The notes under the pieces are model-generated. The model worked only from the letters and a program-made list of their open reading frames with translations. It was not told the origin of the DNA and made no database searches. From Thiotrichales bacterium (lineage in GTDB: Bacteria > Pseudomonadota > Gammaproteobacteria > Thiomicrospirales > Thiomicrospiraceae), in NCBI GenBank assembly GCA_014763835.1, contig JACXUQ010000001.1:1-33814 (forward strand): a stretch of 33,814 nt of DNA, written 5' to 3'. Positions 15,937 to 24,205 of the stretch are shown here, piece by piece; within the stretch, counting starts at the first letter, position 1; every line of letters begins with the position of its first letter. A program made the position numbers and the translations under genes.

Positions 15937-17130
15937 ATGACAGTACAGCGATTCCAATTCAATCCGAAAGGATTATTACAGCTTTCCATTGCCATGGCAT
16001 GCGGTTTGAATGCTGGCCTGGCGCAGGCATCCGGTTTTGCATTGATTGAGCAAAGCGCCAGCGGGCAGGGCCTATCGTATGCCGGCGCCGCCGCCAATAC
16101 CGAAGATGCCAGCGTGATGTGGTTCAATGCGGCCGGTCTGACCGAAATTGAAGGCAGTCAGGGGATTGTGGGCATGCATGTGATTTTGCCAAAAACAAAA
16201 TACACCGATACGGCAACGGGTGATAGCGATACGCCCTCTACAACGGGCTTGGTTCCTAATATTTACTGGAAAGGCCAATACGGCAACTATGCCTTAGGCT
16301 TTGGTTTGAATGTGCCTTATGGTCAAAAGTTGGAGTATGCGGATGACTGGACGGGTAAATATCATGCTCTTAAAACGGATCTCAAGTCTGTTAACCTAAA
16401 CGCCAATGTTGCCAGAAAATTGAATGAATCCACTTCAATCGGTTTTGGTTTGAATGCTATGTATGTTGATCTGAACATGACTCAGCTCACGTCCCCAACG
16501 ACTACTGGGACAATCAAAGCTAATAGCTGGGGGTATGGATATAACATTGGGTTGTTAAGCCATCCTGCTGCCAATACGCGCCTTGGCTTGGCCTACCGCT
16601 CAGAAGTGGTGCAAAATGCGCAAGGTACGTACAACGGTACAACTGATATTACTTCGGATGTGACATTGCCGGCCACTGCTAGTTTAAGTATCTCACAGGG
16701 TGTCAGCGATAAAATTACGCTTTTGGCTGATGCAACGTGGACAAACTGGAAGGCCTATGATGAGTTAGTCATTAAAACCTCATTAGGTACCTTGTCTGAA
16801 ACGAATCAGAACTTTAAAGATAGTATGCGTTATTCGCTCGGCATGATTTATGACTTTAGCGACAAGTGGAAGTTAAGAACCGGTCTAGCGTATGACGAGA
16901 CGCCTGTTCCTGATGCGGAAAGCCGTTCACCACGCACGCCTGATAGTAATAAAACCTGGGCTTCAATCGGGTTTAACTACAAATTCTCGACAGCGATGAG
17001 CATGGATTTTGGTTATAGTCATCTGTTTACACAAAAGGTGGGAATCAATAAATCAACGCCTACTGCCTTAGTGGGGGAGTATGAAACTTCGGTTGATATA
17101 CTCAGTGCCCAATTGGTGTGGAATTATTGA
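15937..17130 (+). CDS. FadL/OmpP1/TodX-family outer-membrane transport protein
   Basis: A 397-aa outer-membrane beta-barrel porin for hydrophobic compounds. The signal peptide is probably cut after GLAQA (residue 31). The mature N-terminus SGFALIEQSASGQGLSYAGA, then AANTEDASVMWFNAAGL, is the FadL hatch-domain signature (N-P/A-A-G-L type). The rest alternates like membrane strands and ends in an aromatic C-terminus (WNY), as expected for barrel assembly. ATG at 15937 was chosen for the GAGGAGTG site before it; the frame stays open upstream to 15796 without one. Substrate unknown: fatty acids, hydrocarbons or other lipophiles. Codon use in the second half is somewhat more AT-rich than in neighbouring genes. 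Confidence 0.9.
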   Translation: MTVQRFQFNPKGLLQLSIAMACGLNAGLAQASGFALIEQSASGQGLSYAGAAANTEDASVMWFNAAGLTEIEGSQGIVGMHVILPKTKYTDTATGDSDTPSTTGLVPNIYWKGQYGNYALGFGLNVPYGQKLEYADDWTGKYHALKTDLKSVNLNANVARKLNESTSIGFGLNAMYVDLNMTQLTSPTTTGTIKANSWGYGYNIGLLSHPAANTRLGLAYRSEVVQNAQGTYNGTTDITSDVTLPATASLSISQGVSDKITLLADATWTNWKAYDELVIKTSLGTLSETNQNFKDSMRYSLGMIYDFSDKWKLRTGLAYDETPVPDAESRSPRTPDSNKTWASIGFNYKFSTAMSMDFGYSHLFTQKVGINKSTPTALVGEYETSVDILSAQLVWNY

Positions 17131-17150
17131 GTTGCTTTAGATTTCAAAAT

Positions 17151-17181
17151 AAAAAAACCGAACTTTATGTTCGGTTTTTTT
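17151..17181. terminator. Bidirectional terminator between convergent genes
   Basis: AAAAAACCGAAC pairs with GTTCGGTTTTTT around the loop TTTAT. A and T runs on both sides let it serve the FadL-like gene on the plus strand and the phosphatase gene on the minus strand. Confidence 0.9.
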
Positions 17182-17199
17182 ATGCCTGGCGTTTGGATT

Positions 17200-18018
17200 T
17201 TACATTGACGCTTGTTCGATATGTGCAATCCATTGAGCGAAGAGTTCAGGTGTGGTGGCTGCCACGGCAGAGCGTTTGACGACCTGCGGGGTTACGACCA
17301 CTTCGCCGTCAAGTGTACTGCTTTGTCCGCCGGCTTCATGCAGAATTAACCAGCCCGCCGCATAGTCCCATATATTTTGTGCGCCGTGCAGATAGAGTTG
17401 ACCGCGTCCGGCGGCAATCCAGCACCAGTCCAAAGCGACCGAGCCAAAGCTGCGCTGGGAGGAATAAGGTGAATGGGTGGCCAAATTGGCGGCCAAAGGC
17501 GCTTTAAGACGTTTAAAGTCGATAATGCCGCTGCACTGTTTAAGCAATGTTTTGGTGGTGTGGGCTTTGAGCGGTTTGCTGTTCAATTCTGTGCCTTGGC
17601 CGAGGCGTGCCGCAAAGAGTTCATTGCGGCTCGGGTCATACACCAGTCCGGCCACAAGTTTACCCTGGATCATCAGCGCCAGTGAAACAGCGTAGAAAGG
17701 AATGCCGCTGGCAAAGTTACTGGTGCCGTCCACCGGGTCGAGAATCCAGCAGCCCGCTTCGCTATTCATGGCAGCTTCCTGCTCTTCGGTACTGGATTCT
17801 TCCCCCAGAAAAGCAAATTGTGGCCAGTGCTGCTCTAAAAAAGCGGCCGTATGAATTTGCATCTGCATGTCGGCTTCGGTCAGCAGGGAGCCGTCATCTT
17901 TGGTTTCATAACCGACCTTTTCAAAGCGCGCCAGCACCTCTTGTTGTCCAAGGGTGACAATGCCTTGCTTGAGTTGCTGCCAGGCCGATTCATGTTGAAA
18001 GGGGTGGTTGATGTGCAT
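17200..18018 (-). CDS. Inositol-monophosphatase-family phosphatase
   Basis: A 272-aa Mg-dependent phosphatase of the IMPase/SuhB/CysQ fold. Motifs are FLGEES (Glu73, Glu74), the metal-binding WILDPVDGTSNFASGIPF (Asp94, Asp97) and WDYAAGWLI near 217. The family includes inositol-1-phosphatase, PAP phosphatase (CysQ) and histidinol-phosphatase (HisN); the sequence does not let me choose. It starts 11 bp after corB, so is likely cotranscribed with it, although its ribosome binding site is weak. Confidence 0.92.
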   Translation of the reverse strand: MHINHPFQHESAWQQLKQGIVTLGQQEVLARFEKVGYETKDDGSLLTEADMQMQIHTAAFLEQHWPQFAFLGEESSTEEQEAAMNSEAGCWILDPVDGTSNFASGIPFYAVSLALMIQGKLVAGLVYDPSRNELFAARLGQGTELNSKPLKAHTTKTLLKQCSGIIDFKRLKAPLAANLATHSPYSSQRSFGSVALDWCWIAAGRGQLYLHGAQNIWDYAAGWLILHEAGGQSSTLDGEVVVTPQVVKRSAVAATTPELFAQWIAHIEQASM

Positions 18019-18029
18019 AAATGACGGTC

Positions 18030-19301
18030 TTAGTTTTTGGATAAATCGATGAGTTTGACGCGCTCGATCGCATTGGAGGAGGTGTCCAGCACTTCGAGGA
18101 TATAGTCGTCCACGCGAATACAGGTCCCCACGGTAGGGAGTGATTCAAGTTGCTCCTGAATCAGGCCGTTCAGCGTTTTGGGGCCATCCGTCGGCAAGGT
18201 GAAGTTGTATTCTTTGTTGAGTTCGCGGATAAATTCGCCGGCGTCGAAGGTCCAGGAACCATCCTCGTTCATCACGGTCGTCTCTTCCTGTTTGGATTTG
18301 GCGTCAGTAGAGAGTTTGCCGACAATCTCCTCAAGCAGGTCTTCCATCGTCAGCAAGCCTTGAATATCACCGTATTCATCGACAATCAGCGCCATACGGC
18401 GTTTGTTCTTGTTGAAACGGTTCAACTGGATATTAAGCGAAGTGGTTTCCGGCACAAAGTAAGCAGGCCGGGTCAGTTTGACAATATCCTTCAGGCTGAC
18501 ATCGGCGCGCATCAGAGTCGGCAAGGCGCGGCGCAGGTTGAGAATGCCGATCAGGTCGTCATCAATCGAACCGCGGTACAGTGGTATACGTGTATAAGGT
18601 GATTTCTGAATGGCTTTGAGAATCGCCTCGAGCGGTTGGTCGATATTGACGCCATAGACCTCCTGTTTGGGGATCATGACATCTTCAACGGTGACGCTTT
18701 CCAGTTGCAGAATGCTGGTGAGCATGCTGCGGTACTCTTTCGGCAGCTGTCCGGTCGCTTCGTCGATCAGGGTTTGCAGCTCTTCGTGACTCAGGGAGTG
18801 CTGGTCGTCATCCTGCTTGAGTTTGGCGCCCATGAGTCTCAGGAAGCCGTTGGCGAAGAAGTTCACCAGCCAGACAATCGGCGAAAGTAGTTTCAGTAGA
18901 GGTTCCAGCAGATAGGCGGCAGGATAGGCGATGCGTTCAGGATAAATGGCTGCGAGCGTTTTCGGAGCCACTTCGGCAAATACGAGGATGACCAATGTCA
19001 ACAGGCCGGCTGCCAGGGCAATGCCGCCTTCACCGAACAGTCGCAAAGCGATAATGGTGGCGATCGAGGAGGCGAAGATATTGACGAAGTTGTTGCCAAG
19101 CAGGATAACGCCGAGCAGGCGGTCAGGCGATTTGAGAAGTTTCTGCGCCTTGATGGCGGATTTGTGTCCGGACTTGGCTTTGTGTTTGAGGCGGTAGCGG
19201 TTAAGCGCCATCATGCCGGTTTCGGAACTGGAAAACAGCGCCGACAAAATAATGAGTAGCAGCAGGATGCCAAACAGTATAGGGGTGTCTAAAGTATTCA
19301 A
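18030..19301 (-). CDS. corB: CorB-like HlyC/CorC-family transporter (CNNM type)
   Basis: A 423-aa inner-membrane protein. An N-terminal DUF21/CNNM domain (three or four membrane helices, with the FSSSETGMMALNR and FAEVAPKTLAA motifs) is followed by a CBS-domain pair (about 200-335; MIPKQEVYGV, SPYTRIPLYRG, ALIVDEYGDIQGLLTMEDLL) and a C-terminal CorC/HlyC domain (about 345-420). The family takes part in Mg/Co transport. Pairing with ypjD next to ffh matches yfjD (corB) of E. coli. Confidence 0.92.
   Translation of the reverse strand: MNTLDTPILFGILLLLIILSALFSSSETGMMALNRYRLKHKAKSGHKSAIKAQKLLKSPDRLLGVILLGNNFVNIFASSIATIIALRLFGEGGIALAAGLLTLVILVFAEVAPKTLAAIYPERIAYPAAYLLEPLLKLLSPIVWLVNFFANGFLRLMGAKLKQDDDQHSLSHEELQTLIDEATGQLPKEYRSMLTSILQLESVTVEDVMIPKQEVYGVNIDQPLEAILKAIQKSPYTRIPLYRGSIDDDLIGILNLRRALPTLMRADVSLKDIVKLTRPAYFVPETTSLNIQLNRFNKNKRRMALIVDEYGDIQGLLTMEDLLEEIVGKLSTDAKSKQEETTVMNEDGSWTFDAGEFIRELNKEYNFTLPTDGPKTLNGLIQEQLESLPTVGTCIRVDDYILEVLDTSSNAIERVKLIDLSKN
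18999..19009 (+). repeat. CAACAGGCCGG motif copy
   Basis: Inside corB on the opposite strand to the gene; the gene reads it as A-G-L-L within a membrane helix. Confidence 0.55.
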
Positions 19302-19333
19302 TGGGGTTCGATAAAATAATGAATCGGACTGGA

Positions 19334-19339
19334 ATTATA
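19334..19339 (-). promoter_or_regulatory. Candidate -10 box upstream of corB
   Basis: Minus-strand TATAAT lies 33 bp upstream of the corB start. No good -35 is at the right distance. Confidence 0.3.
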
Positions 19340-19377
19340 GCGGTTAATCAAGCTATAAAAAAGGGTTGGTGCTATTT

Positions 19378-19401
19378 AAAACGTCTTTAGAGAAGACGCT
19401 T
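19378..19401 (-). terminator. Probable terminator after ypjD
   Basis: On the minus strand AAGCGTCTT and AAGACGTTT form a 9-bp stem (one G-T) with a 5-nt loop and a short T run. It lies in the 151-bp gap between ypjD and corB, implying partly separate transcripts. Confidence 0.5.
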
Positions 19402-19452
19402 AATTTTGTAACCTGTTATTTTTTAATGAGTATTTTGTTCGACGTTTGGCTG

Positions 19453-20235
19453 TTAGCCCATCTGGTAGAGAATGATTTCGGTGCCGATATAGCTCAGAAC
19501 CAGGAAAATATAGGCCCAGATGGCGTATCGGGCGGCCTTTTGACCGCGCCAGCCGCGTTGGAAGTGGCCGATCAGCAGCAAGGCATAAACCACCCAGGCG
19601 AGAATGGCGAAGAAGGTTTTATGTACCAAATGCTGCGCGAACAGGTTCTCGATAAAAAATGCACCGCTGAGCAGGGCGAAACTTAGGAAGATAAATCCGA
19701 TGACAATTAGCTGAATCAGTGTTTTTTCCATGGTTTGCAGCGGCGGCAGGGCTTTGAGCACAATGCCGAGCTGTTTTTTGCGGAAGCGGCGCTCCTGAAT
19801 GCTGTAAAGAATCGCCTGAGCGGTCGCCAGCCCCATAATGCTGTAGGCGGAGATGGAAATCAGCACATGACTGCCTAGCTCATAAGGCAGCGGGTGAATA
19901 TCTTGCAGACCGAACGGGAACAGCGTCGAAAACGCCGCCAGCGGGAAAATAAAAATCCCGAGTGTTTCGGTGTGCTTGTTGAGGTTGGTGAACAACAGGA
20001 TGGTGCTTGCCAGCCAGGCGATCAACGACAGCCCGTTGCCGAGCCCGAATTCGATTTGTGCGCCTTTGAGCAGTGTGGCGCTCAAGGCGATCGCATGCAA
20101 GATAACCGCCACCCCGGCGGTCAGCAGGATTTTGTGGCGCAGGGTCTGCTGGGTTTGAATTTGTTTCCAGATAAACAGGCTGGCAAACAGATAAAACAGA
20201 CTGGCGATGATGGCGCTAAAGCCGCTTAAAACCAT
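19453..20235 (-). CDS. ypjD: CcsA-family inner-membrane protein YpjD
   Basis: A 260-aa integral membrane protein with eight hydrophobic segments, related to the cytochrome c assembly protein CcsA/CcmC. Conserved-looking histidines sit in YELGSHVLISI, AQHLVHKTFF and LIGHFQRGW, but the full tryptophan-rich heme-handling motif of true CcsA is not visible. E. coli YpjD (263 aa) has the same length and place beside ffh. ATG at 20235 was chosen over an upstream ATG at 20292 because it gives the family length. Function unclear; it may not act in cytochrome assembly. Confidence 0.88.
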   Translation of the reverse strand: MVLSGFSAIIASLFYLFASLFIWKQIQTQQTLRHKILLTAGVAVILHAIALSATLLKGAQIEFGLGNGLSLIAWLASTILLFTNLNKHTETLGIFIFPLAAFSTLFPFGLQDIHPLPYELGSHVLISISAYSIMGLATAQAILYSIQERRFRKKQLGIVLKALPPLQTMEKTLIQLIVIGFIFLSFALLSGAFFIENLFAQHLVHKTFFAILAWVVYALLLIGHFQRGWRGQKAARYAIWAYIFLVLSYIGTEIILYQMG

Positions 20236-20350
20236 GGGGAGACCCTGTGAAAATTTTAATGAATAAACCGTATTCTGTGACGCAGGTGGCATTCAATGAT
20301 GCAAGAAGACATCTGTAAATGGGTATGTGCAACCATTGAAGCGATATTTT

Positions 20351-20363
20351 CGCTATAATAGCG
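20351..20363 (+). promoter_or_regulatory. Candidate ffh promoter -10 within a 13-nt palindrome
   Basis: TATAAT (20354-20359) is embedded in the perfect palindrome CGCTATAATAGCG, about 94 bp before the ffh start. The expected -35 is poor (AACCAT at 17 bp). The palindrome could be an operator or chance. Confidence 0.35.
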
Positions 20364-20452
20364 GAATTACAGTTTGAATAGAAGACCGTGCCGATAAACG
20401 CGTAGTTTGCGCATGAAATTATATCGGCAGGCGGTTGTTGCAGGAGTGTGTC

Positions 20453-21835
20453 ATGTTTGACAATCTATCGGAACGTTTAACAAAAACCTTTAAGACCTTG
20501 CGCGGGCAAGGTCGCTTGACGGAAAGCAATATCAAGGATGCGCTGCGTGACGTGCGCCGTGCGTTGCTGGAAGCGGATGTCGCGCTGCCGGTGGTGAAGT
20601 CCTTTATCACCAAAGTGCAGGATCGCGCTATCGGCACCGAGGTCTCCACCAGCTTGAATCCGGGGCAGGCCTTTATCAAGATCGTGCGCGATGAACTGAC
20701 CGAGGTCATGGGTCAGGCGGCGGTACCGTTGAACTTCAATGTGGAGCCGCCCGCGGTCATTATGATGGCGGGTCTGCAGGGTGCCGGTAAAACCACCACG
20801 GTCGGTAAACTGGCCAAGTGGCTGAAAGAGCGCGAAAAGAAAAAGGTCATGGTGGTGTCGGCCGACGTCTATCGTCCCGCTGCGATCAAACAGCTGGAGA
20901 CTTTGGCCGGGCAGGTTGGCGTCAGCTTCTTCCCGTCGAGTGCGGATCAGGATCCGGTCGAGATCGCCCGTAATGCGCACAAAGAAGCGCGCAAGCAGTT
21001 TGTGGATGTGCTGATTCTGGATACCGCTGGTCGTCTGCATATTGACGATGAGATGATGCAGGAGATTAAGCATCTGCACGATCACGTCAAGCCCGCCGAA
21101 ACCCTGTTTGTGGTGGACGCGATGACCGGTCAGGATGCCGCCAATACCGCCAAGGCGTTTAACGATGCCTTGCCGCTGACCGGGGTGATTCTCACCAAAA
21201 CCGACGGTGACGCGCGCGGCGGTGCGGCCTTGTCGATCCGTGAAATTACCGGTAAGCCGATCAAATTTATCGGTGCGGGCGAAAAAACCGATGCGCTGGA
21301 AACCTTCCATCCGGACCGTATGGCCGGGCGCATTCTCGGCATGGGGGATGTGCTCAGTCTGATCGATGAGGTGGAATCCAAAATCGACCGTCAGAAAGCC
21401 GAGAAGTTTGCCAGCAAAATCCAGAAATCCGGGCAGTTTGATCTGGAGGACTTTTTGGAGCAGTTGCAGCAGATTCAGAACATGGGCGGTATCGGCGGGC
21501 TGATCGGCAAATTGCCGGGCATGGGGCAGCTCAAAGGCCAGTTGGACAACGAGCGTGCCGAAAAAGAGTTTAAGCGACTTGAAGCGATTATTCATTCCAT
21601 GACCAAGCATGAGCGCGCTTTCCCGGCGGTGATTAAAGGTTCGCGCAAACGCCGTATTGCCGCGGGTTCGGGAACATCGGTGCAGGAAGTCAATAAACTG
21701 CTGAAACAGTTTGAACAGATGCAGAAGATGATGAAAAAAGTCTCCAAGGGCGGCATGAAAAATATGATGCGCGGTCTGGCGGGCAAGTTGCCGCCGGGAT
21801 TGGGCGGTATGGGATTGCCCCCGGGAATGCGTTAA
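20453..21835 (+). CDS. ffh: Signal recognition particle protein Ffh
   Basis: A 460-aa GTPase (E. coli 453) that binds 4.5S RNA and delivers membrane-protein ribosomes to FtsY. Domains: N helical bundle (1-100), G domain with GLQGAGKT (107-114), DTAGRLHIDDEMM and TKTDGDARGGAAL, and a Met-rich M domain (about 325 on) with RKRRIAAGSGTSVQEVNKLL, the RNA-binding part, and Met-rich C-terminus. ATG at 20453 has CAGGAGTG upstream; an in-frame ATG at 20435 has none. The 4.5S RNA gene is not in the window. Confidence 0.98.
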   Translation: MFDNLSERLTKTFKTLRGQGRLTESNIKDALRDVRRALLEADVALPVVKSFITKVQDRAIGTEVSTSLNPGQAFIKIVRDELTEVMGQAAVPLNFNVEPPAVIMMAGLQGAGKTTTVGKLAKWLKEREKKKVMVVSADVYRPAAIKQLETLAGQVGVSFFPSSADQDPVEIARNAHKEARKQFVDVLILDTAGRLHIDDEMMQEIKHLHDHVKPAETLFVVDAMTGQDAANTAKAFNDALPLTGVILTKTDGDARGGAALSIREITGKPIKFIGAGEKTDALETFHPDRMAGRILGMGDVLSLIDEVESKIDRQKAEKFASKIQKSGQFDLEDFLEQLQQIQNMGGIGGLIGKLPGMGQLKGQLDNERAEKEFKRLEAIIHSMTKHERAFPAVIKGSRKRRIAAGSGTSVQEVNKLLKQFEQMQKMMKKVSKGGMKNMMRGLAGKLPPGLGGMGLPPGMR

Positions 21836-21865
21836 TCCCCGTTTGAAAATGTGTTTAAAAAACTG

Positions 21866-21905
21866 AACAGGCCGGGTAGGGATGCATACCTGGCCTGTTT
21901 CTTTT
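21866..21905 (+). terminator. Terminator after ffh, built from paired AACAGGCC motifs
   Basis: A 13-bp stem pairs AACAGGCCGGGTA (21866-21878) with TACCTGGCCTGTT (21887-21899), one G-T pair, followed by TTTCTTTT. The left arm carries AACAGGCCGGGTA, the recurrent motif; the right arm carries its 8-nt core inverted. Confidence 0.88.
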
Positions 21906-21956
21906 GCGCCACGTTAAAAAGTTGAAAACTTTCAATAAATCATTGCAATAAGCCGG

Positions 21957-21985
21957 TTGAACGACGTGTGGTTCTTATGTATAAT
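21957..21985 (+). promoter_or_regulatory. Sigma-70 promoter for rpsP-rimM-trmD
   Basis: TTGAAC (21957-21962), a 17-bp spacer and a perfect TATAAT (21980-21985) predict a start near 21992, giving an 80-nt leader. The leader holds a short hairpin, TTCCCGCACAACGGGGAA, which could affect expression or stability. Confidence 0.75.
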
Positions 21986-22074
21986 TCCGCTTTTCCCGCA
22001 CAACGGGGAAAGGTTAGAAGAATTTGTTGGGGAGATTCCTTCCCATCGCCTGATTTATTAATTGGAGAAATATA

Positions 22075-22311
22075 ATGGTTGTTATCCGTTTAGCCCGTGG
22101 TGGTTCTAAAAAGCGTCCTTTCTACAAAATGGTTGTAGCTGATCAGCGTTACAAAGCAACTGGCCGTTTCATCGAGCAAGTTGGTTTCTTTAACCCGATT
22201 GCACGTGGCAACGAAGAAAAAGTCCGTGTAGATCAGGCGCGTGTTGATCACTGGATCGCTCAAGGCGCTCAAATGAGCGATCGCGTAAAAAGCATCCTTA
22301 AAAACGCTTAA
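22075..22311 (+). CDS. rpsP: 30S ribosomal protein bS16
   Basis: A 78-aa ribosomal protein (E. coli 82) beginning MVVIRLARGGSKKRPFYKMV, the S16 signature, and containing GRFIEQVGFFNP and VDHWIAQGAQMSDRV. Strong ribosome binding site TTGGAGAAA. First gene of the conserved rpsP-rimM-trmD-rplS cluster. Confidence 0.98.
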   Translation: MVVIRLARGGSKKRPFYKMVVADQRYKATGRFIEQVGFFNPIARGNEEKVRVDQARVDHWIAQGAQMSDRVKSILKNA

Positions 22312-22340
22312 TCTGAATAACGCAATCGGGCTGTCAAACG

Positions 22341-22877
22341 ATGTCGGAAATTTCTGAAGAAAAACTCATTGTCGGCCAGATTAGCGGTGTTTTCGGGGTA
22401 AAAGGCTGGGTAAAAATTTTTTCCCATACCGAGCCACGTGAAAATATTTTCAGCTATTCACCTTGGTGGGTGCGCTGCCCAAGCGGCCCGAGAAAGGGCG
22501 AGTGGCATGCAGTCCAGTTACTAGATGGCAAGATTCAGCAAGGCGGTAAAGCCTTGGTGGCGTTGCTTGAAAATGTGGAAGACCGTGATCTTGCCCGTGA
22601 GTATATGGGATGCGAGATCGCGATCAATCGCTCTCAGCTGGAGAATTCGGCTGAAGAGATGTACTGGATTGATTTGATCGGTTGTCAGGTCAAAAATCAG
22701 GATGGCGTGGTTCTCGGAGAGGTCACGGGTCTGGTGGAAACCGGGGCGCATGATGTATTGCGTGTTGAAGGTGAACATCCGGACTTGATTCCATTTGTTA
22801 TGGATGAATTTATTCTCTCTGTGGATATTGCCAATAAACTGATTTGCGTTAACTGGGAATTGGAAGAAGACCAGTGA
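22341..22877 (+). CDS. rimM: Ribosome maturation factor RimM
   Basis: A 178-aa 16S-processing factor (E. coli 182) that binds protein uS19 during assembly of the 30S head. The N-terminal RimM domain has VGQISGVFGVKGWVKIFSHT; the C-terminal PRC-barrel has YWIDLIGCQVKNQDGVVLGEV and ends DEFILSVD. It overlaps trmD by 4 bp (GTGA). Ribosome binding site is weak, suggesting coupling to rpsP 29 bp upstream. Confidence 0.96.
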   Translation: MSEISEEKLIVGQISGVFGVKGWVKIFSHTEPRENIFSYSPWWVRCPSGPRKGEWHAVQLLDGKIQQGGKALVALLENVEDRDLAREYMGCEIAINRSQLENSAEEMYWIDLIGCQVKNQDGVVLGEVTGLVETGAHDVLRVEGEHPDLIPFVMDEFILSVDIANKLICVNWELEEDQ

Positions 22878-23575
22878 GATTCGACATTATCACCCTGTTT
22901 CCGGAAATGTTTAGTGCATTAACGGAGTCTGGCGTGAGTCGCCGCGCACTGCAAACCGGTTTATATGAATTAAAAACCTGGAATCCGCGTCAGTTCACTA
23001 CTGACAGACATAAGACGGTCGATGACCGGCCTTATGGCGGCGGTCCTGGGATGGTGATGCTTTATCAGCCGCTCAAAGACACGATCGACGCCATTCGCAA
23101 TGACGTGTCCGTTAAGCCGCACGTAGTGTACCTTTCGCCGCAGGGTGAGCCACTGACGCAGGCGAAAGTTCAATCCCTGTTACAGCACGATTGCGTAACC
23201 CTGTTATGCGGTCGTTATGAAGGGGTGGATGAGCGTTTGCTGCAGTCACAGGTGGATGAGGAGATCAGTATCGGCGATTTCGTGGTCAGTGGCGGTGAGC
23301 TGCCGGCGATGATGTTGATGGATGCGATGATTCGTCTGCTGCCGGGCGCATTGGGGCATAACCAGTCGGCCGAACAGGATTCGTTTTCTGACGGTTTGCT
23401 GGATTGTCCGCACTATACGCGTCCGGAAGTGGTAGATGGCATGGCGGTACCGGGTGTGCTGGTTGAAGGTAATCACGCAAAAATTGAAGCCTGGCGACAG
23501 GCGCAAAAACGTGTGCGTACGCAGCAGCGACGCCCCGACCTTCTGGCCAAACTGGTGAGTGAAGGTGACAATTAG
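22874..23575 (+). CDS. trmD: tRNA (guanine-N1-)-methyltransferase TrmD
   Basis: A 233-aa SPOUT methyltransferase that makes m1G37 in tRNAs with G36 and so prevents frameshifting. Motifs: RFDIITLFPEMFSALTESG, DDRPYGGGPGMVM, the knot segments LCGRYEGVDERL and IGDFVVSGGELPAMMLMDA, and PHYTRP. The start is GTG, embedded in the rimM stop (GTGA), with GGAAGAAGA upstream. Slightly shorter than E. coli TrmD (255). Confidence 0.97.
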   Translation: MRFDIITLFPEMFSALTESGVSRRALQTGLYELKTWNPRQFTTDRHKTVDDRPYGGGPGMVMLYQPLKDTIDAIRNDVSVKPHVVYLSPQGEPLTQAKVQSLLQHDCVTLLCGRYEGVDERLLQSQVDEEISIGDFVVSGGELPAMMLMDAMIRLLPGALGHNQSAEQDSFSDGLLDCPHYTRPEVVDGMAVPGVLVEGNHAKIEAWRQAQKRVRTQQRRPDLLAKLVSEGDN

Positions 23576-23623
23576 GGTTCAACCTCTGGTCGGCAAGCCC
23601 GGCGAATGTTGGATAATCGCAGA

Positions 23624-23692
23624 TGAAAATGCCAATCTGATATAGATGCATTTTCACGTTTAAAGACCGTAACTATTCAAGCGGCTTTAAAC
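23624..23692 (+). promoter_or_regulatory. Two tandem hairpins in the rplS leader
   Basis: In the 137-bp trmD-rplS gap, TGAAAATGC pairs with GCATTTTCA (23624-23632/23648-23656) and GTTTAAAG pairs with CTTTAAAC (23658-23665/23685-23692). Neither is followed by a T run, so they are not standard terminators. They end 20 bp before the rplS start and could be a translational regulation or RNA-processing element. Confidence 0.5.
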
Positions 23693-23712
23693 ACAAAATG
23701 GAGAGCTTAAAG

Positions 23713-24057
23713 ATGAGCGATATCATCAAGCGTATCGAAGCGGAACAAATGAACAAAGAAATTCCTTCATTTGCTCCTGGTGACACAGTTGTTGTTAAAG
23801 TTAAGGTTATCGAAGGTAAAAACGAACGTCTTCAGGCTTATGAAGGTGTTGTTATCGCCAAGAAAAACCGTGGTTTGAACTCTAACTTCATCGTTCGCAA
23901 GATTTCTCACGGTGTAGGTGTTGAGCGTACATTCCAAACTTACAGCCCACTGGTTGAAAGCATCGAACTTAAACGTCGTGGTGATGTACGTCGTGCGAAA
24001 TTGTACTACCTGCGCGACTTGTCTGGTAAAGCAGCACGTATCAAAGAAAAAGTATAA
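23713..24057 (+). CDS. rplS: 50S ribosomal protein bL19
   Basis: A 114-aa ribosomal protein (E. coli 115) at the 30S-50S interface. Signature stretches are FAPGDTVVVKVKVIEG, RLQAYEGVVIAKKNRG and GVGVERTFQTYSP. ATG at 23713 has GGAG 9 nt upstream; the in-frame ATG at 23698 lies on that binding site itself and adds five unconserved residues. Confidence 0.98.
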   Translation: MSDIIKRIEAEQMNKEIPSFAPGDTVVVKVKVIEGKNERLQAYEGVVIAKKNRGLNSNFIVRKISHGVGVERTFQTYSPLVESIELKRRGDVRRAKLYYLRDLSGKAARIKEKV

Positions 24058-24069
24058 TTTCTTGATGCT

Positions 24070-24089
24070 CCAATCCAGTAATGGATTGG
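24070..24089 (+). other. Short hairpin after rplS
   Basis: CCAATCCA/TGGATTGG with loop GTAA directly precedes the rplS terminator. It lacks a T tract and may protect the mRNA end. Confidence 0.4.
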
Positions 24090-24105
24090 CTGTCAGGCAG
24101 GATAG

Positions 24106-24141
24106 AACGCCTCAGATCGGTATCGATCTGGGGCGTTTTTG
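24106..24141 (+). terminator. Terminator after rplS
   Basis: A 13-bp stem (AACGCCTCAGATC with GATCTGGGGCGTT, one G-T) is followed by TTTTTG. It ends the rpsP-rplS unit. Confidence 0.9.
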
Positions 24142-24205
24142 TATTCAGGGTTTTTAAGCCGCTTGCCGTATAATGGATTTCAGTTAATCGGTTTGAAGTT
24201 ATCTA

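Noticed and set aside
20477..21610. Long open frame (377 codons) antisense to ffh
   Set aside because: Composition is rich in His, Gln, Arg and Leu as expected from the complement of a GC-biased gene; no ribosome binding site or family match. Similar frames opposite hisD, murA, radA and dsbC were rejected for the same reason.
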